64,000 nt of DNA from CAYVMX01 sp964452725 (GCA_964452725.1 CAYVMX010000004.1:6104-70103), one strand, 5' to 3'; positions 9,011-16,926 are shown, numbered from the stretch's first letter. Notes: generated by a model from the sequence alone, not told the origin. Program-made: numbers and translations.

Positions 9011-9775
9011 ATGGCTATCACAATCAAATCTCCAGCAGAAATAGAATCTATGCGCTTCGGTGGTCAGATCCTTGCGACTATCCTGAATACAGTCGGTGCA
9101 GCAGTCAAACCAGGCATTACAACAGGTGAGCTAGATATACTAGCTCGTGAACTTTGCGCCCAACACAAGGTCAAAGCAGGATTCCTCGGCTATCACGGCT
9201 TCCCAGCCGCGATCTGCACCAGTATCAATAGTGGCGTTGTGCACAATATCCCCAGCAAAGACGCCGTACTAAAAGACGGCGATATCTTAAAAATAGACTT
9301 TGGCGTGGTTCACGATGGACTCAATACTGATGCCTGTCAGACCTTCGCCGTAGGCGATATCTCACCAGCCGCAGCCAAACTCATGCAAGCGACCAAAGAT
9401 GCACTCTACGCCGGCATGGAGCAAGCGCGCGCCGGCAATCAAGTCGGCGATATCAGCCACGCTGTCGAGTCAGCCGTCACACCACTGGGCTACTCCCCCG
9501 TACGCAACACTGTCGGGCACGGTATCGGACGCGCTCTACACGAAGACCCTGAAATTCCAAACTGGGGATCCCCTGGACGTGGACCAAAGCTCACAGCTGG
9601 TATGACTATCTGCATCGAACCAATCATCAATGCTGGCAACCACCAGATCAAAACTCTACCCGACGGATGGACGACCGAAACTACCGACGGACTGCTCTCC
9701 GCCCACTTCGAGCATACATTGCTCATCACAGATGACGCACCCGAGATCTTGACACCGTGGGACGAGCAAACTTAG
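9011..9775 (+). CDS. map: methionine aminopeptidase, type I
   Basis: Removes the initiator methionine from new proteins; cytosolic dinuclear metal enzyme of 254 residues. Metal ligands match the family: Asp in KIDFG (about 95), Asp in NTDAC (about 106), His in GHGIGRALHE (about 171), Glu in CIEPI (about 203) and Glu in FEHTLL (about 234). The frame is open back to 8903, but ATG 9011 (MAITIKSPAEIESM) gives the normal N-terminus and avoids overlapping the divergent gene. It converges on the ferredoxin gene with a 4-base overlap. Confidence 0.93.
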   Translation: MAITIKSPAEIESMRFGGQILATILNTVGAAVKPGITTGELDILARELCAQHKVKAGFLGYHGFPAAICTSINSGVVHNIPSKDAVLKDGDILKIDFGVVHDGLNTDACQTFAVGDISPAAAKLMQATKDALYAGMEQARAGNQVGDISHAVESAVTPLGYSPVRNTVGHGIGRALHEDPEIPNWGSPGRGPKLTAGMTICIEPIINAGNHQIKTLPDGWTTETTDGLLSAHFEHTLLITDDAPEILTPWDEQT

Positions 9776-10056
9776 ACCTTGATCGTCACATCTCCTGTCG
9801 GTACGACCTGACAGGCCAGTCGCTCCCCTTGTGCGAGATTGAGACTACCTAGGTGTTTTTTTTCTGCATCAGTTGTAGCGTTTGTTTCTTCTCTGCCAGC
9901 CGTGACCCAGATACGGCACTGTCCGCAGCTACCATGCCCACCACAGGCACTTTTTAACCCCATGTCGGCTTTTTCTGCTACGACTAGCAAAGTTTGACCA
10001 GACTCTAGCTCTACAACTTTTTCTTTATTTTCAGTTTGAAAAATCACACGAGACAT
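9772..10056 (-). CDS. [2Fe-2S] ferredoxin
   Basis: A 94-residue plant-type ferredoxin, a soluble one-electron carrier. The cluster ligands are visible as C38-x5-C44-x2-C47 in ACGGHGSCGQC and C82 in RLACQV. Length and fold order match the family. It may be the partner of the ferredoxin-NADP reductase-like protein at 16927-17676, but they are 7 kb apart, so this is inference. Its start region overlaps the promoter of the divergent Bax-inhibitor-like gene. Confidence 0.9.
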   Translation of the reverse strand: MSRVIFQTENKEKVVELESGQTLLVVAEKADMGLKSACGGHGSCGQCRIWVTAGREETNATTDAEKKHLGSLNLAQGERLACQVVPTGDVTIKV

Positions 10057-10063
10057 CTAGAAT
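10036..10063 (+). promoter_or_regulatory. promoter for the Bax-inhibitor-like gene
   Basis: TTGAAA at 10036-10041, a 16-bp spacer and TAGAAT at 10058-10063. ATG follows at 10095. The promoter lies partly within the 5' end of the divergent ferredoxin gene. Confidence 0.5.
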
Positions 10064-10094
10064 AGAATTAGTAATTTATTTAAAACTACCACAA

Positions 10095-10784
10095 ATGAAT
10101 CTTAGTAACCAAACTACGACAACTCCTCTCGCCGAGCGTGCCAATTTCTTTGGTCAAACCATGATATATCTCGGACTCGCGCTCGCCAGTAGTGCTGGCG
10201 GCGTATTCGCAGGCTTTTATCTCTTGCCGCCTGCGCTTCGAAGTAGCACAGGATTCATGCTGCTAATGTTCATCGTCACGCTCGGTCTAGTCTTCACTGC
10301 TAGGCGTTGGTCGACTGGTCGCTTTGGCTATCTGGGACTTGTGCTCTTCGCTGCGATCCTCGGCGTCACACTGGTCCCACTACTGTCCTATGCCGCACTC
10401 ACGGCAGGTGCAACGATCATCGGCAAAGCACTCCTCTCGGCAGTAGCTATGTACATAGGACTAGCGATCTATGGACTCACCACTCACCGCGATTTATCCG
10501 GTTTGGGTGGGTTCCTCATGGCAGGACTCATCGGTCTCATCTCAGTCAGCATTATCAGCTTCGTACTCCAGCTCTTCGGCATCTCAGTCTGGACGAGCGG
10601 AGTCGAGCTAGCAGTCTCTGGCTTTGGAATAGTGCTTTTTGGCGGCTACACTATGTACGACTTTCAAATGATCCTTCGCAAAAATCTTAATATCACCCCT
10701 ATCGAGGCTGCGATTAAACTCTTTTTGGACTTTATCCTGCTCTTCGAGTACATCTTGCGCTTCATGCTGGCAGGTCGCGGCTAA
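10095..10784 (+). CDS. Bax inhibitor-1 / YccA-family membrane protein
   Basis: A 229-residue polytopic inner-membrane protein with about seven hydrophobic segments. Family hallmarks include the C-terminal GGYTMYDFQMIL motif and the last helix FLDFILLFEYILRFML. Bacterial members (YccA, YetJ) are linked to control of membrane proteolysis and pH-sensitive calcium leak. The role here is assigned by family only. It precedes the monocistronic pilin-like gene, which has its own promoter. Confidence 0.88.
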   Translation: MNLSNQTTTTPLAERANFFGQTMIYLGLALASSAGGVFAGFYLLPPALRSSTGFMLLMFIVTLGLVFTARRWSTGRFGYLGLVLFAAILGVTLVPLLSYAALTAGATIIGKALLSAVAMYIGLAIYGLTTHRDLSGLGGFLMAGLIGLISVSIISFVLQLFGISVWTSGVELAVSGFGIVLFGGYTMYDFQMILRKNLNITPIEAAIKLFLDFILLFEYILRFMLAGRG

Positions 10785-10801
10785 ATGCTCTTGCCAAGCC
10801 T

Positions 10802-10830
10802 TTGCAATTATTTCAAAAAAGACGTATAAT
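10802..10830 (+). promoter_or_regulatory. promoter for the VirB2-like pilin
   Basis: TTGCAA at 10802-10807, an exact 17-bp spacer and TATAAT at 10825-10830. This is one of the strongest promoter matches in the window. ATG 10861 has no Shine-Dalgarno sequence. Confidence 0.78.
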
Positions 10831-10860
10831 TATTGTGTTCATAAATTTAATCAACTTCTT

Positions 10861-11256
10861 ATGACCTCTCTCGCTACCAAACTAAAAGTCGGTGTCCTCA
10901 CACTCCTCCTCGGTGTCACAGCCTTCACCATCGCACCAGATGCCCTAGCCCAAGGTGGCGAAGATATCACCAAGACTTGTACCCAATGGCAAATCGATCA
11001 AGGCGTTTGTAATCCTGGTTTCCGCGCACTCGCACTACAGCTCCTCAACTGGTTCTTACTCTTCCTTGGACTCATAGCGACAGCTTTCCTGATCTTTGGT
11101 GGCTTCCAATACGTCACCTCCGCTGGTAACGACCAAAACATCGAGAAGGCCAAGAAGGTCATTATTTACGCAGCAGTCGGTATCCTCGTAGTCCTAGTCT
11201 CTGCCGTCCTCGTCAACGCTCTGATCGGTAGCGCGACCAACGCAACGGGTGAGTAA
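10861..11256 (+). CDS. VirB2/TrbC-like pilin-type membrane protein
   Basis: A 131-residue protein with a signal peptide ending near DALAQ (about residue 30), a short Cys-containing segment (CTQWQIDQGVC) and two transmembrane helices at about 52-75 and 88-112. A glycine/aromatic turn, FGGFQYVTSAGND, joins them. This matches small VirB2/TrbC pilin-like proteins common in Patescibacteria. It stands alone between a strong promoter and a strong terminator, with no VirB4 or other secretion genes in the window. High expression as a surface fibre or membrane subunit is plausible but inferred. Confidence 0.75.
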   Translation: MTSLATKLKVGVLTLLLGVTAFTIAPDALAQGGEDITKTCTQWQIDQGVCNPGFRALALQLLNWFLLFLGLIATAFLIFGGFQYVTSAGNDQNIEKAKKVIIYAAVGILVVLVSAVLVNALIGSATNATGE

Positions 11257-11278
11257 TCCTACTGATATCTAAATATTT

Positions 11279-11306
11279 AAAACCCTGTCGCCAGATGGGG
11301 TTTTTT
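11279..11306 (+). terminator. intrinsic terminator of the pilin-like gene
   Basis: AAAACCC (11279-11285) pairs with GGGTTTT (11298-11304), and a run of six T covers 11301-11306. Together with the upstream promoter it defines a single-gene transcript. Confidence 0.85.
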
Positions 11307-11320
11307 CTTACTCTCGCTTC

Positions 11321-11329
11321 TGTTATATT
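11321..11329 (+). promoter_or_regulatory. extended -10 promoter of prs (leaderless)
   Basis: TG at 11321-11322, T, then TATATT at 11324-11329. ATG 11338 begins only 9 bases after the -10 box, so the transcript should start at or next to the AUG. Confidence 0.6.
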
Positions 11330-11337
11330 GTGCCCGT

Positions 11338-12288
11338 ATGCAATCCGATCTCAAATTTCTCAAAATCTTTACTGGTAGTAGTAGTCCTGCGCTGGGCAAA
11401 GCTATTTGTAAAAAAATTGGTATTTCTCCAGGCAAACTCAAACTTGAGGATTTTGCTTGTGGAGAAAAATACGTCCAAATCGGTGAGAGTGTCCGTGGCT
11501 GTAACTGCTTCGTAATTCAGACTGCGACTGGCAACGTAAACGAAGAGCTAATCGAGCTTTTCCTCATCATCGACGCACTGAAGCGCAGCCTCGCCAAATA
11601 TATTCACGTTGTAATTCCCCACTTTGGCTATGCTCGCCAAGACAAAATCACCGACCCACGTGAGCCAATCTCAGCGAAACTTATGGCGAGCCTCATAGAA
11701 CATGCAGGCGCCAAACATATCATTACGCTCGATCTACACAGCTCTCAGACACAGGCATTTTTCGAAAAACCAGTCGATAACCTTACTGCCAAAAAAATCT
11801 TCCTCAACTATTTCAAAAAAAAGAAACTCAAAAACTCTGTCGTAGTGAGTCCTGATGCTGGCGGCGCCAAAAATGCCGAGAAATTTGCCAAACTACTTGG
11901 CAGTAGTTTAGCGATCCTCCACAAGAGTCGACCAGCACACAATGTCGCTGAAATCCAACACATCATCGGTGATGTCAAAGGTAAAACTGCCATTATTTTT
12001 GATGATATGGTCGATACAGCTGGCAGTGTCACAGCCGCGGCCAAAGTTCTGAAAAAAAACGGCGTCAAAGATATCTATCTAGCGGCGACTCACGCAGTCC
12101 TCTCCGGTCCAGCCAGAGAGCGCCTGAGCAAGGCTGGCTTCAAAGAGATCGTCGTCACAGACTCGATCCCCCAAGATCTAAAGAAACTTAAGAACATCAA
12201 AATCCTCTCTATCACTACTTTGTTTGCCGACACTATCAGAGGTGTCCACCAAGGACGTAGCGTCAGTCAGCTCTGGGAAAGCAAATAG
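11338..12288 (+). CDS. prs: ribose-phosphate pyrophosphokinase (PRPP synthetase)
   Basis: Makes PRPP from ribose 5-phosphate and ATP, the precursor for purine, pyrimidine and histidine synthesis. At 316 residues it has the normal length. Visible motifs are PHFGYARQDK (ATP-binding loop), TLDLHSSQTQAFF, VSPDAGGAKNAEKFA and the PRPP loop IIFDDMVDTAGSV (about residue 219). It probably supplies the purH, purP, pyr and his genes of this window. The ATG is next to an extended -10 box, so the mRNA is predicted to be leaderless. Confidence 0.95.
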   Translation: MQSDLKFLKIFTGSSSPALGKAICKKIGISPGKLKLEDFACGEKYVQIGESVRGCNCFVIQTATGNVNEELIELFLIIDALKRSLAKYIHVVIPHFGYARQDKITDPREPISAKLMASLIEHAGAKHIITLDLHSSQTQAFFEKPVDNLTAKKIFLNYFKKKKLKNSVVVSPDAGGAKNAEKFAKLLGSSLAILHKSRPAHNVAEIQHIIGDVKGKTAIIFDDMVDTAGSVTAAAKVLKKNGVKDIYLAATHAVLSGPARERLSKAGFKEIVVTDSIPQDLKKLKNIKILSITTLFADTIRGVHQGRSVSQLWESK

Positions 12289-12695
12289 CCTTTCTTTCTA
12301 CACGCCGCCAAGTCTTTCTCAAAAATATTACTCAATGAAATCTGATTTTCTAGGTGTAGTTTTTCGAGTCTTGCCAGCTCTCTGGCAGCAAACTTATCAG
12401 CAATAAACTCATCAAAACTCTGTCCTGACTGAATAGCTGCCAGTGCAAGCCAATAAAAAACTTGCGAACTTTCAAGTAAAAAGTCTACCCTGAAGTCATC
12501 GGAGTGACGATGCGAACCGTCGATACAACCCATGAGCTCAGCAAACTCTGCTGTGGCGCGTGCTCGAAAAAACTCGACATCGTGCTCTAACAAGCTCCGA
12601 GCCGTACCAGAGTCGGAAAACTGCTCTGGCTCACTCTTCATACGAACAAAAACATTGAAAAGCTGCTCGGCCAAATCTAACTCTGCTCTGGTCAC
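12267..12695 (-). CDS. hisE: HisE/MazG-like phosphoribosyl-ATP pyrophosphohydrolase
   Basis: An all-helical protein of about 142 residues, third gene of a hisF-hisI operon. The segment LESSQVFYWLALAAIQSGQSFDEF resembles the HisE helix usually written as ExSDLLYHLLVLL, and ATAEFAELMGC resembles the first metal-binding helix. GTG 12695 is preferred because it overlaps the hisI stop as GTGA, like the ATGA junction between hisF and hisI; an in-frame TTG lies at 12716. The position normally held by a metal-binding Asp is Gln here. The call rests mainly on context plus weak similarity. Its 3' end overlaps the convergent prs gene by 22 bases. Confidence 0.55.
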   Translation of the reverse strand: MTRAELDLAEQLFNVFVRMKSEPEQFSDSGTARSLLEHDVEFFRARATAEFAELMGCIDGSHRHSDDFRVDFLLESSQVFYWLALAAIQSGQSFDEFIADKFAARELARLEKLHLENQISLSNIFEKDLAACRKKGYLLSQS

Positions 12696-13018
12696 TGGAT
12701 TTTTTGGTGAAAACAACTACGCTCACCAGTATGACAAGCCTTCAAATTGTCATCATGAGCAACCTTGATCAGCACGGCATCTGTATCGCAGTCAGTAAAT
12801 ATCTCCACCACCTTGAGCACATTGCCACTCGTCGCACCCTTTTGCCAGAGCTCCTGACGACTACGTGACCAAAACCAAACCGCTCCCGTCTTTAAAGTTT
12901 TTTGATATGCTTCGAGATTTTGAAAAGCCTGCATCAGCACCTCGCCAGTCTCAGAGTCCTGAACAATCGCCGGAATCAATCCAGCACCTTTTTCGAAATT
13001 AAGCTTTAGATCACTCAC
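12692..13018 (-). CDS. hisI: phosphoribosyl-AMP cyclohydrolase
   Basis: Third step of histidine synthesis: opens the adenine ring of PR-AMP. At 108 residues it is a single-domain HisI without a fused HisE. Metal-binding motifs are clear: TDCDTDAVLIKV and ACHTGERSCF, preceded by VWFWSRSRQELWQKGATSGN. The ATG overlaps the hisF stop as ATGA, so the genes are translationally coupled. Confidence 0.93.
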   Translation of the reverse strand: MSDLKLNFEKGAGLIPAIVQDSETGEVLMQAFQNLEAYQKTLKTGAVWFWSRSRQELWQKGATSGNVLKVVEIFTDCDTDAVLIKVAHDDNLKACHTGERSCFHQKIQ

Positions 13019-13776
13019 TTGGTTATTCTAACGGGAATTTTGGCTGCCTTCAAAAACTCTTTGACCGCATTGATTGTAGTTTCTTTGTAATGAAAAATAC
13101 TCGCAGCTAGTCCCGCATCTGCGCCAGTTTTTGTGAAAACTTCGAGGAAATCCTCCGAACGACCAGCACCACCACTGGCGATCACAGGGATCGAGACTGC
13201 CGCCGAGATTGCCTGCGTCAAACCCAGATCAAAACCCTGCTTGGTGCCATCGGCATCCATGCTGGTCAACAAAATCTCCCCAACACCCAACCGAGCACCC
13301 CGTCTAGCCCAGCTGACAGCATCGAGTCCTGTATCTTCGCGTCCACCTTTGACAAAGACTCGCCAAGATTCTCCTACTTTTTTCGCATCTATCGCCAATA
13401 CTAAATTTTGACTACCGATCTGTGTCGCGATCTCACTGAGCAGCTCTGGTCGTGCTACAGCAGCGCTGTTGACCGCTACTTTGTCCGCACCAGCACTGAG
13501 GATCTGCCTAGCGTCGGCTACAGAGCGAATACCGCCACCAACTGTAAAAGGAATAAAGATCTGATTGGCCACCTGTTCGACCATTGCGATGACAGTCTCA
13601 CGCTGATCCGAGCTGGCTGTAATGTCGAGGAAGCAGAGCTCATCTGCCCCAGCAGTATTATAAAACTTTGCCAACTCTACAGGATCACCAGCATCACGTA
13701 GGTCTATAAACTGTTCACCCTTGACTACGCGACCAGCGTCAATATCGAGACACGGAATAATGCGTTTGGTAAGCAC
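13015..13776 (-). CDS. hisF: imidazole glycerol phosphate synthase, cyclase subunit
   Basis: TIM-barrel enzyme that forms the imidazole ring of IGP and releases AICAR, which links to the purine genes here. At 253 residues it has the usual length. Motifs: IIPCLDIDAGRVVKG with the catalytic Asp, FTVGGGIRS, LAIDAKK with the second Asp, LLTSMDADGTKQGFD and VIASGGAGR. The start is GTG 13776. HisH, its glutaminase partner, is not in the window. An extended -10 lies on the minus strand at 13796-13804. Confidence 0.94.
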   Translation of the reverse strand: MLTKRIIPCLDIDAGRVVKGEQFIDLRDAGDPVELAKFYNTAGADELCFLDITASSDQRETVIAMVEQVANQIFIPFTVGGGIRSVADARQILSAGADKVAVNSAAVARPELLSEIATQIGSQNLVLAIDAKKVGESWRVFVKGGREDTGLDAVSWARRGARLGVGEILLTSMDADGTKQGFDLGLTQAISAAVSIPVIASGGAGRSEDFLEVFTKTGADAGLAASIFHYKETTINAVKEFLKAAKIPVRITK

Positions 13777-13795
13777 AGTAAAGAAAGATGACTCC

Positions 13796-13804
13796 AGTCT
13801 AACA
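13796..13804 (-). promoter_or_regulatory. extended -10 promoter of the his operon
   Basis: On the minus strand this reads TGT-TAGACT, 19 bases before the GTG start of hisF. It is divergent from the trpE-fusion promoter at 13835-13843, so the two units share a control region of about 75 bases. Confidence 0.5.
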
Positions 13805-13834
13805 GAAATAATAGAAATCAGACTAGCATAAATT

Positions 13835-13843
13835 TGCTATAAT
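13835..13843 (+). promoter_or_regulatory. extended -10 promoter of the chorismate mutase-TrpE fusion (leaderless)
   Basis: TG at 13835-13836, C, then a perfect TATAAT at 13838-13843. ATG 13852 starts 9 bases after the box, so the transcript is predicted to begin at the AUG. Confidence 0.7.
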
Positions 13844-13851
13844 AACCGTAT

Positions 13852-15480
13852 ATGAGCCTCTCTAGCCTACGCCTCCAGATCGACACACTAGACGAAAAGC
13901 TACTAAAAATCCTCGCTCAACGTCAAGAACTAGCTGCGCATATCGCTGCGATCAAACAAGCCACTAGACTACCCGTACGTGACCCCAAGCGCGAAAAGAA
14001 GCTCCTCGCCGCCAAACAAAAGCTCGCTACCGAGCTAGGACTCTCGACCAAGGCAACAACCGAAATCTTTCAGCTACTAATGAAAAACTCTCGGAGTAGT
14101 CAAAAAAGTTATTTCGCACTCGCTGAAAAACTCAAACCCAAAAAACTCGTCTACAGAGAAAAAGTAATCAAGACAAAACTAAACCTACTTGAGATCTTCG
14201 CACGTCTGCGACAGGAGTTTGATACGACTTTTTTACTAGAAAGTCTCGGTGAGTACTCCGACTTTTCACGTCAGAGTTTCCTTGGGTTTTCTCCTTATGC
14301 TGTCTTACGAGCTGAGCCTGGTAAATTGATCGTGGACGATCAAGTATTCCCAACACCCAATCCTTACGAAGCTCTCAAGCAATTCCTGCCACGATTGCCC
14401 CGTGGACGTGGCTTTCGCGGCGGACTTTTTGGCTATCTCACTTATGAAGCGACGCGTTACTTTGATTCGGCTGTAGAATTCAAGAAACACGCGGACTTCC
14501 CCGACTTCGAGTTTGGTTTGTATTACGATGGTCTGATCTTTGATAAAAAAACTAATCAACTCAAATACTTTTATCTAAATGAAGATCGTAGTGCCCTGCT
14601 ACACAAGGTCCTCGCTAAATCACTAAAAAAACAGCCAAAATTTCAAGCCAAAGCAACTGGTACCAATCGCACACAAGTAAACTTCGAAAAAGCTGTCAGC
14701 GAAGGTAAAAAAGAAATCGTTGCTGGTAATACTTTTCAGTTTCAGCTCGGACGGAAGTATTTTTACAAGCTCACTGGGGATCGTATCCACCTCTACAAGA
14801 CTCTGCGCGAAGTGAATCCTAGTCCGCACATGTTTTATTTGAAGTTTGGCAAACGTGAGCTGATCGGCAGCAGTCCCGAGCTAATCTGCCGCGTAGAAAA
14901 TGGTAAAGTAGAAAACTACCCACTCGCTGGTACTCGTAAACGAACAGGTAACACCAAGCATGACGCCAAGCTCGCTCGCGAGCTACTGGCAAATAAAAAG
15001 GAGCGCGCTGAGCACCTCATGTTAGTGGATCTCGGTCGCAACGATGTCGGACGCGTAAGCAAGTTTGGCTCAGTGAAAGTCTCAAAGCTAATGGAGATCA
15101 AGCGCTTTAGCCACGTCCAACACATCGGCTCGGAGATCGTCGGACAGCTGCGACCAGGACTCACTGCCTTCGATGCACTCGCGACGAATACCCCAGTCGG
15201 TACAGTCTCTGGTGCACCGAAGATCGAAACGATGAAAATCATCGAGCGTCTCGAACCTGACGCCCGTGGTCCCTATGCTGGCGCGGTGGGCTACTTCAGC
15301 CTCACAGGCGACTGTACACTCGCAGCAAATCTACGGAGTCTCTACGCATCTGGCAGTAAGGCGACCGTTCAAGCGAGCGCAGGGATCGTCGCCGACTCTG
15401 TCCCTGCCCATGAGTTCCGAGAAGTAGAAAAAAAGGTCACCGGAGTAATCACGGCACTAAAAAAAGCGAGTAAAAAATAA
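13852..15480 (+). CDS. chorismate mutase-anthranilate synthase component I fusion
   Basis: A 542-residue bifunctional protein. Residues 1-85 are an AroQ-type chorismate mutase with the expected active-site set: Arg in SLRLQID, Arg in LAQRQELA, Lys in IAAIKQ, the DPKRE motif, and Ser/Gln in NSRSSQ. Residues about 100-540 are a chorismate-binding TrpE/PabB domain: PLAGTRKR, MLVDLGRND, TPVGTVSGAPK and QASAGIVADS. Ala in PLAGT favours anthranilate synthase over PabB, which has Lys there. The glutamine amidotransferase partner (TrpG) is not in the window. Joining two enzymes that compete for chorismate is unusual. The aminotransferase downstream has its own promoter. Confidence 0.85.
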   Translation: MSLSSLRLQIDTLDEKLLKILAQRQELAAHIAAIKQATRLPVRDPKREKKLLAAKQKLATELGLSTKATTEIFQLLMKNSRSSQKSYFALAEKLKPKKLVYREKVIKTKLNLLEIFARLRQEFDTTFLLESLGEYSDFSRQSFLGFSPYAVLRAEPGKLIVDDQVFPTPNPYEALKQFLPRLPRGRGFRGGLFGYLTYEATRYFDSAVEFKKHADFPDFEFGLYYDGLIFDKKTNQLKYFYLNEDRSALLHKVLAKSLKKQPKFQAKATGTNRTQVNFEKAVSEGKKEIVAGNTFQFQLGRKYFYKLTGDRIHLYKTLREVNPSPHMFYLKFGKRELIGSSPELICRVENGKVENYPLAGTRKRTGNTKHDAKLARELLANKKERAEHLMLVDLGRNDVGRVSKFGSVKVSKLMEIKRFSHVQHIGSEIVGQLRPGLTAFDALATNTPVGTVSGAPKIETMKIIERLEPDARGPYAGAVGYFSLTGDCTLAANLRSLYASGSKATVQASAGIVADSVPAHEFREVEKKVTGVITALKKASKK

Positions 15481-15494
15481 AATCAAATAATATC

Positions 15495-15524
15495 TTGACA
15501 AAAACAAAATGAAGGGATTAGACT
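15495..15524 (+). promoter_or_regulatory. promoter of the aminotransferase gene
   Basis: A perfect TTGACA at 15495-15500, an 18-bp spacer and TAGACT at 15519-15524. ATG 15548 has no Shine-Dalgarno sequence; the leader is about 17 bases. Confidence 0.65.
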
Positions 15525-15547
15525 AATCTCCTTTTAATAAATTTATT

Positions 15548-16924
15548 ATGTCTGAAGTAAAATCAGCACCTGAACTAGAAGAAATTTTGACCAAAGTCAA
15601 AATTCCAGGAGAAATACAATTAGCACTAGCTGAAATCGAAGCTGGACTAAAAAAGCAGGAATCTGATCAAACGAAAGCAAATAATGAACCACGTCTAACT
15701 TTATATGATTTTGATTCAGAGTTCGGTCGTCGTATTGACCTTGAGGCAAAGAAGCTAGCAGATAGTGGAATTGATCCTAATCAAATTGCCAGCGCACTAG
15801 TAAAAAAGTTTGATTTGAGGAACTACGGTATCGGTATTTTGCTAGGGGAAGGTCAGACTCCAATGACAGAATCCCCCACTCTACGCCGCTTAATAATATC
15901 TGAAGTACTCCAAAATGGAGAAAGTAATTATGCAAAAAATAGTCCAGAGGTGATGGAGCGAATTAAAAATAATATTTTACGATGGCTACAAATCCCAGAA
16001 GAGTATCAAGCTGATTTTATATTTGCCACTGCTAGCGATGGTGGTACTGGCTCCGGTCAAACCTGTGTACAGACACTATTACAAGCCAATCCTAAAATAA
16101 GCAAAATTGCCTTAGAGAAAAAAGGCTGGCCTGGACACAAAGCAATGGCCGCAAGCCAAAGAGTAGACCTAAATGAAAAGGAAATCGGTTTTGTCGCAAA
16201 GTCTGAAGTTTTGCCTGCCTACCAGATCGGGCCGCACAATCAAACTGGAATAGTACATCCCACAGGGCTCTGGCAGCAACGCGCCAAAACCGCAGCTAAA
16301 AATAAACAAATGGTTTTCCTTGATCATGCTTATCCTGGCTTTGCGCATGCCTATCAATTGCTAAAAGACAAACCATATACTCAAATTATGGAAGCAGATT
16401 ATAAACGCTTTATTGCACCTTTTTTGGAAAAAGGTGTTACAACTGCCATTTCGGTCGGTCCGACCAAGGCCTTTCGAACATTTAAAAATCGTCCTGGTGG
16501 ATTATCACTGATTTATTGCCCCGATCAAAATATTAAGAAGATCCTAGCTGGTGTGATACGTGCACGAGGATCTGCTTTTGAAAATACAAGTACGCGAGCA
16601 CTGCTACATGGTTTAGATAGATATATGTCGTACTTTACTGCTGATCATGAGATATCTCTACGAAGGGTAGCTGGAGCTGAAGATCAATGGAGAAAATATA
16701 GCAAGGACACTCCACTTGCCAAATTATTTGTAGCAGGCGAGTTCGCTGGTATATTTAGAAATTTTACCTCCAAGGAAGGTGCCGCTAGGACGCTTTACGG
16801 ACATAGGCTTGGCCCAGTAGCCTCCAATGGCAACATTCGCATCAACACTACTGGTCTGCCAGGCAACAAAGAAATAGCAAAGGCTGATGTAACTGCTTTT
16901 GCTAGTGTTATGGCTGACGACTAA
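15548..16924 (+). CDS. PLP-dependent aminotransferase, AspC/TyrB-like fold type I
   Basis: A 458-residue protein resembling the aspartate/aromatic aminotransferase group. The PLP-site order is recognisable: QTGIVHPTG (equivalent to NPTG), VFLDHAYPGFAHAY (binding Asp and Tyr), SVGPTKAFRTF with the likely Schiff-base Lys (about residue 305), and a C-terminal NIRINTTGLPG that matches the substrate-carboxylate Arg motif. It is longer than usual by about 60 N-terminal residues. Codons look more A/T-rich than in its neighbours, which may indicate transfer. Following the chorismate mutase fusion, an aromatic amino-acid role is plausible; the substrate cannot be read from sequence. Confidence 0.68.
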   Translation: MSEVKSAPELEEILTKVKIPGEIQLALAEIEAGLKKQESDQTKANNEPRLTLYDFDSEFGRRIDLEAKKLADSGIDPNQIASALVKKFDLRNYGIGILLGEGQTPMTESPTLRRLIISEVLQNGESNYAKNSPEVMERIKNNILRWLQIPEEYQADFIFATASDGGTGSGQTCVQTLLQANPKISKIALEKKGWPGHKAMAASQRVDLNEKEIGFVAKSEVLPAYQIGPHNQTGIVHPTGLWQQRAKTAAKNKQMVFLDHAYPGFAHAYQLLKDKPYTQIMEADYKRFIAPFLEKGVTTAISVGPTKAFRTFKNRPGGLSLIYCPDQNIKKILAGVIRARGSAFENTSTRALLHGLDRYMSYFTADHEISLRRVAGAEDQWRKYSKDTPLAKLFVAGEFAGIFRNFTSKEGAARTLYGHRLGPVASNGNIRINTTGLPGNKEIAKADVTAFASVMADD

Positions 16925-16926
16925 AA

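Noticed and set aside
13852..15480. Salicylate or isochorismate synthase identity of the fusion
   Set aside because: The PLAGTRKR and TPVGTVSGAPK motifs and complete mutase residues fit TrpE plus AroQ better, although not excluded experimentally.
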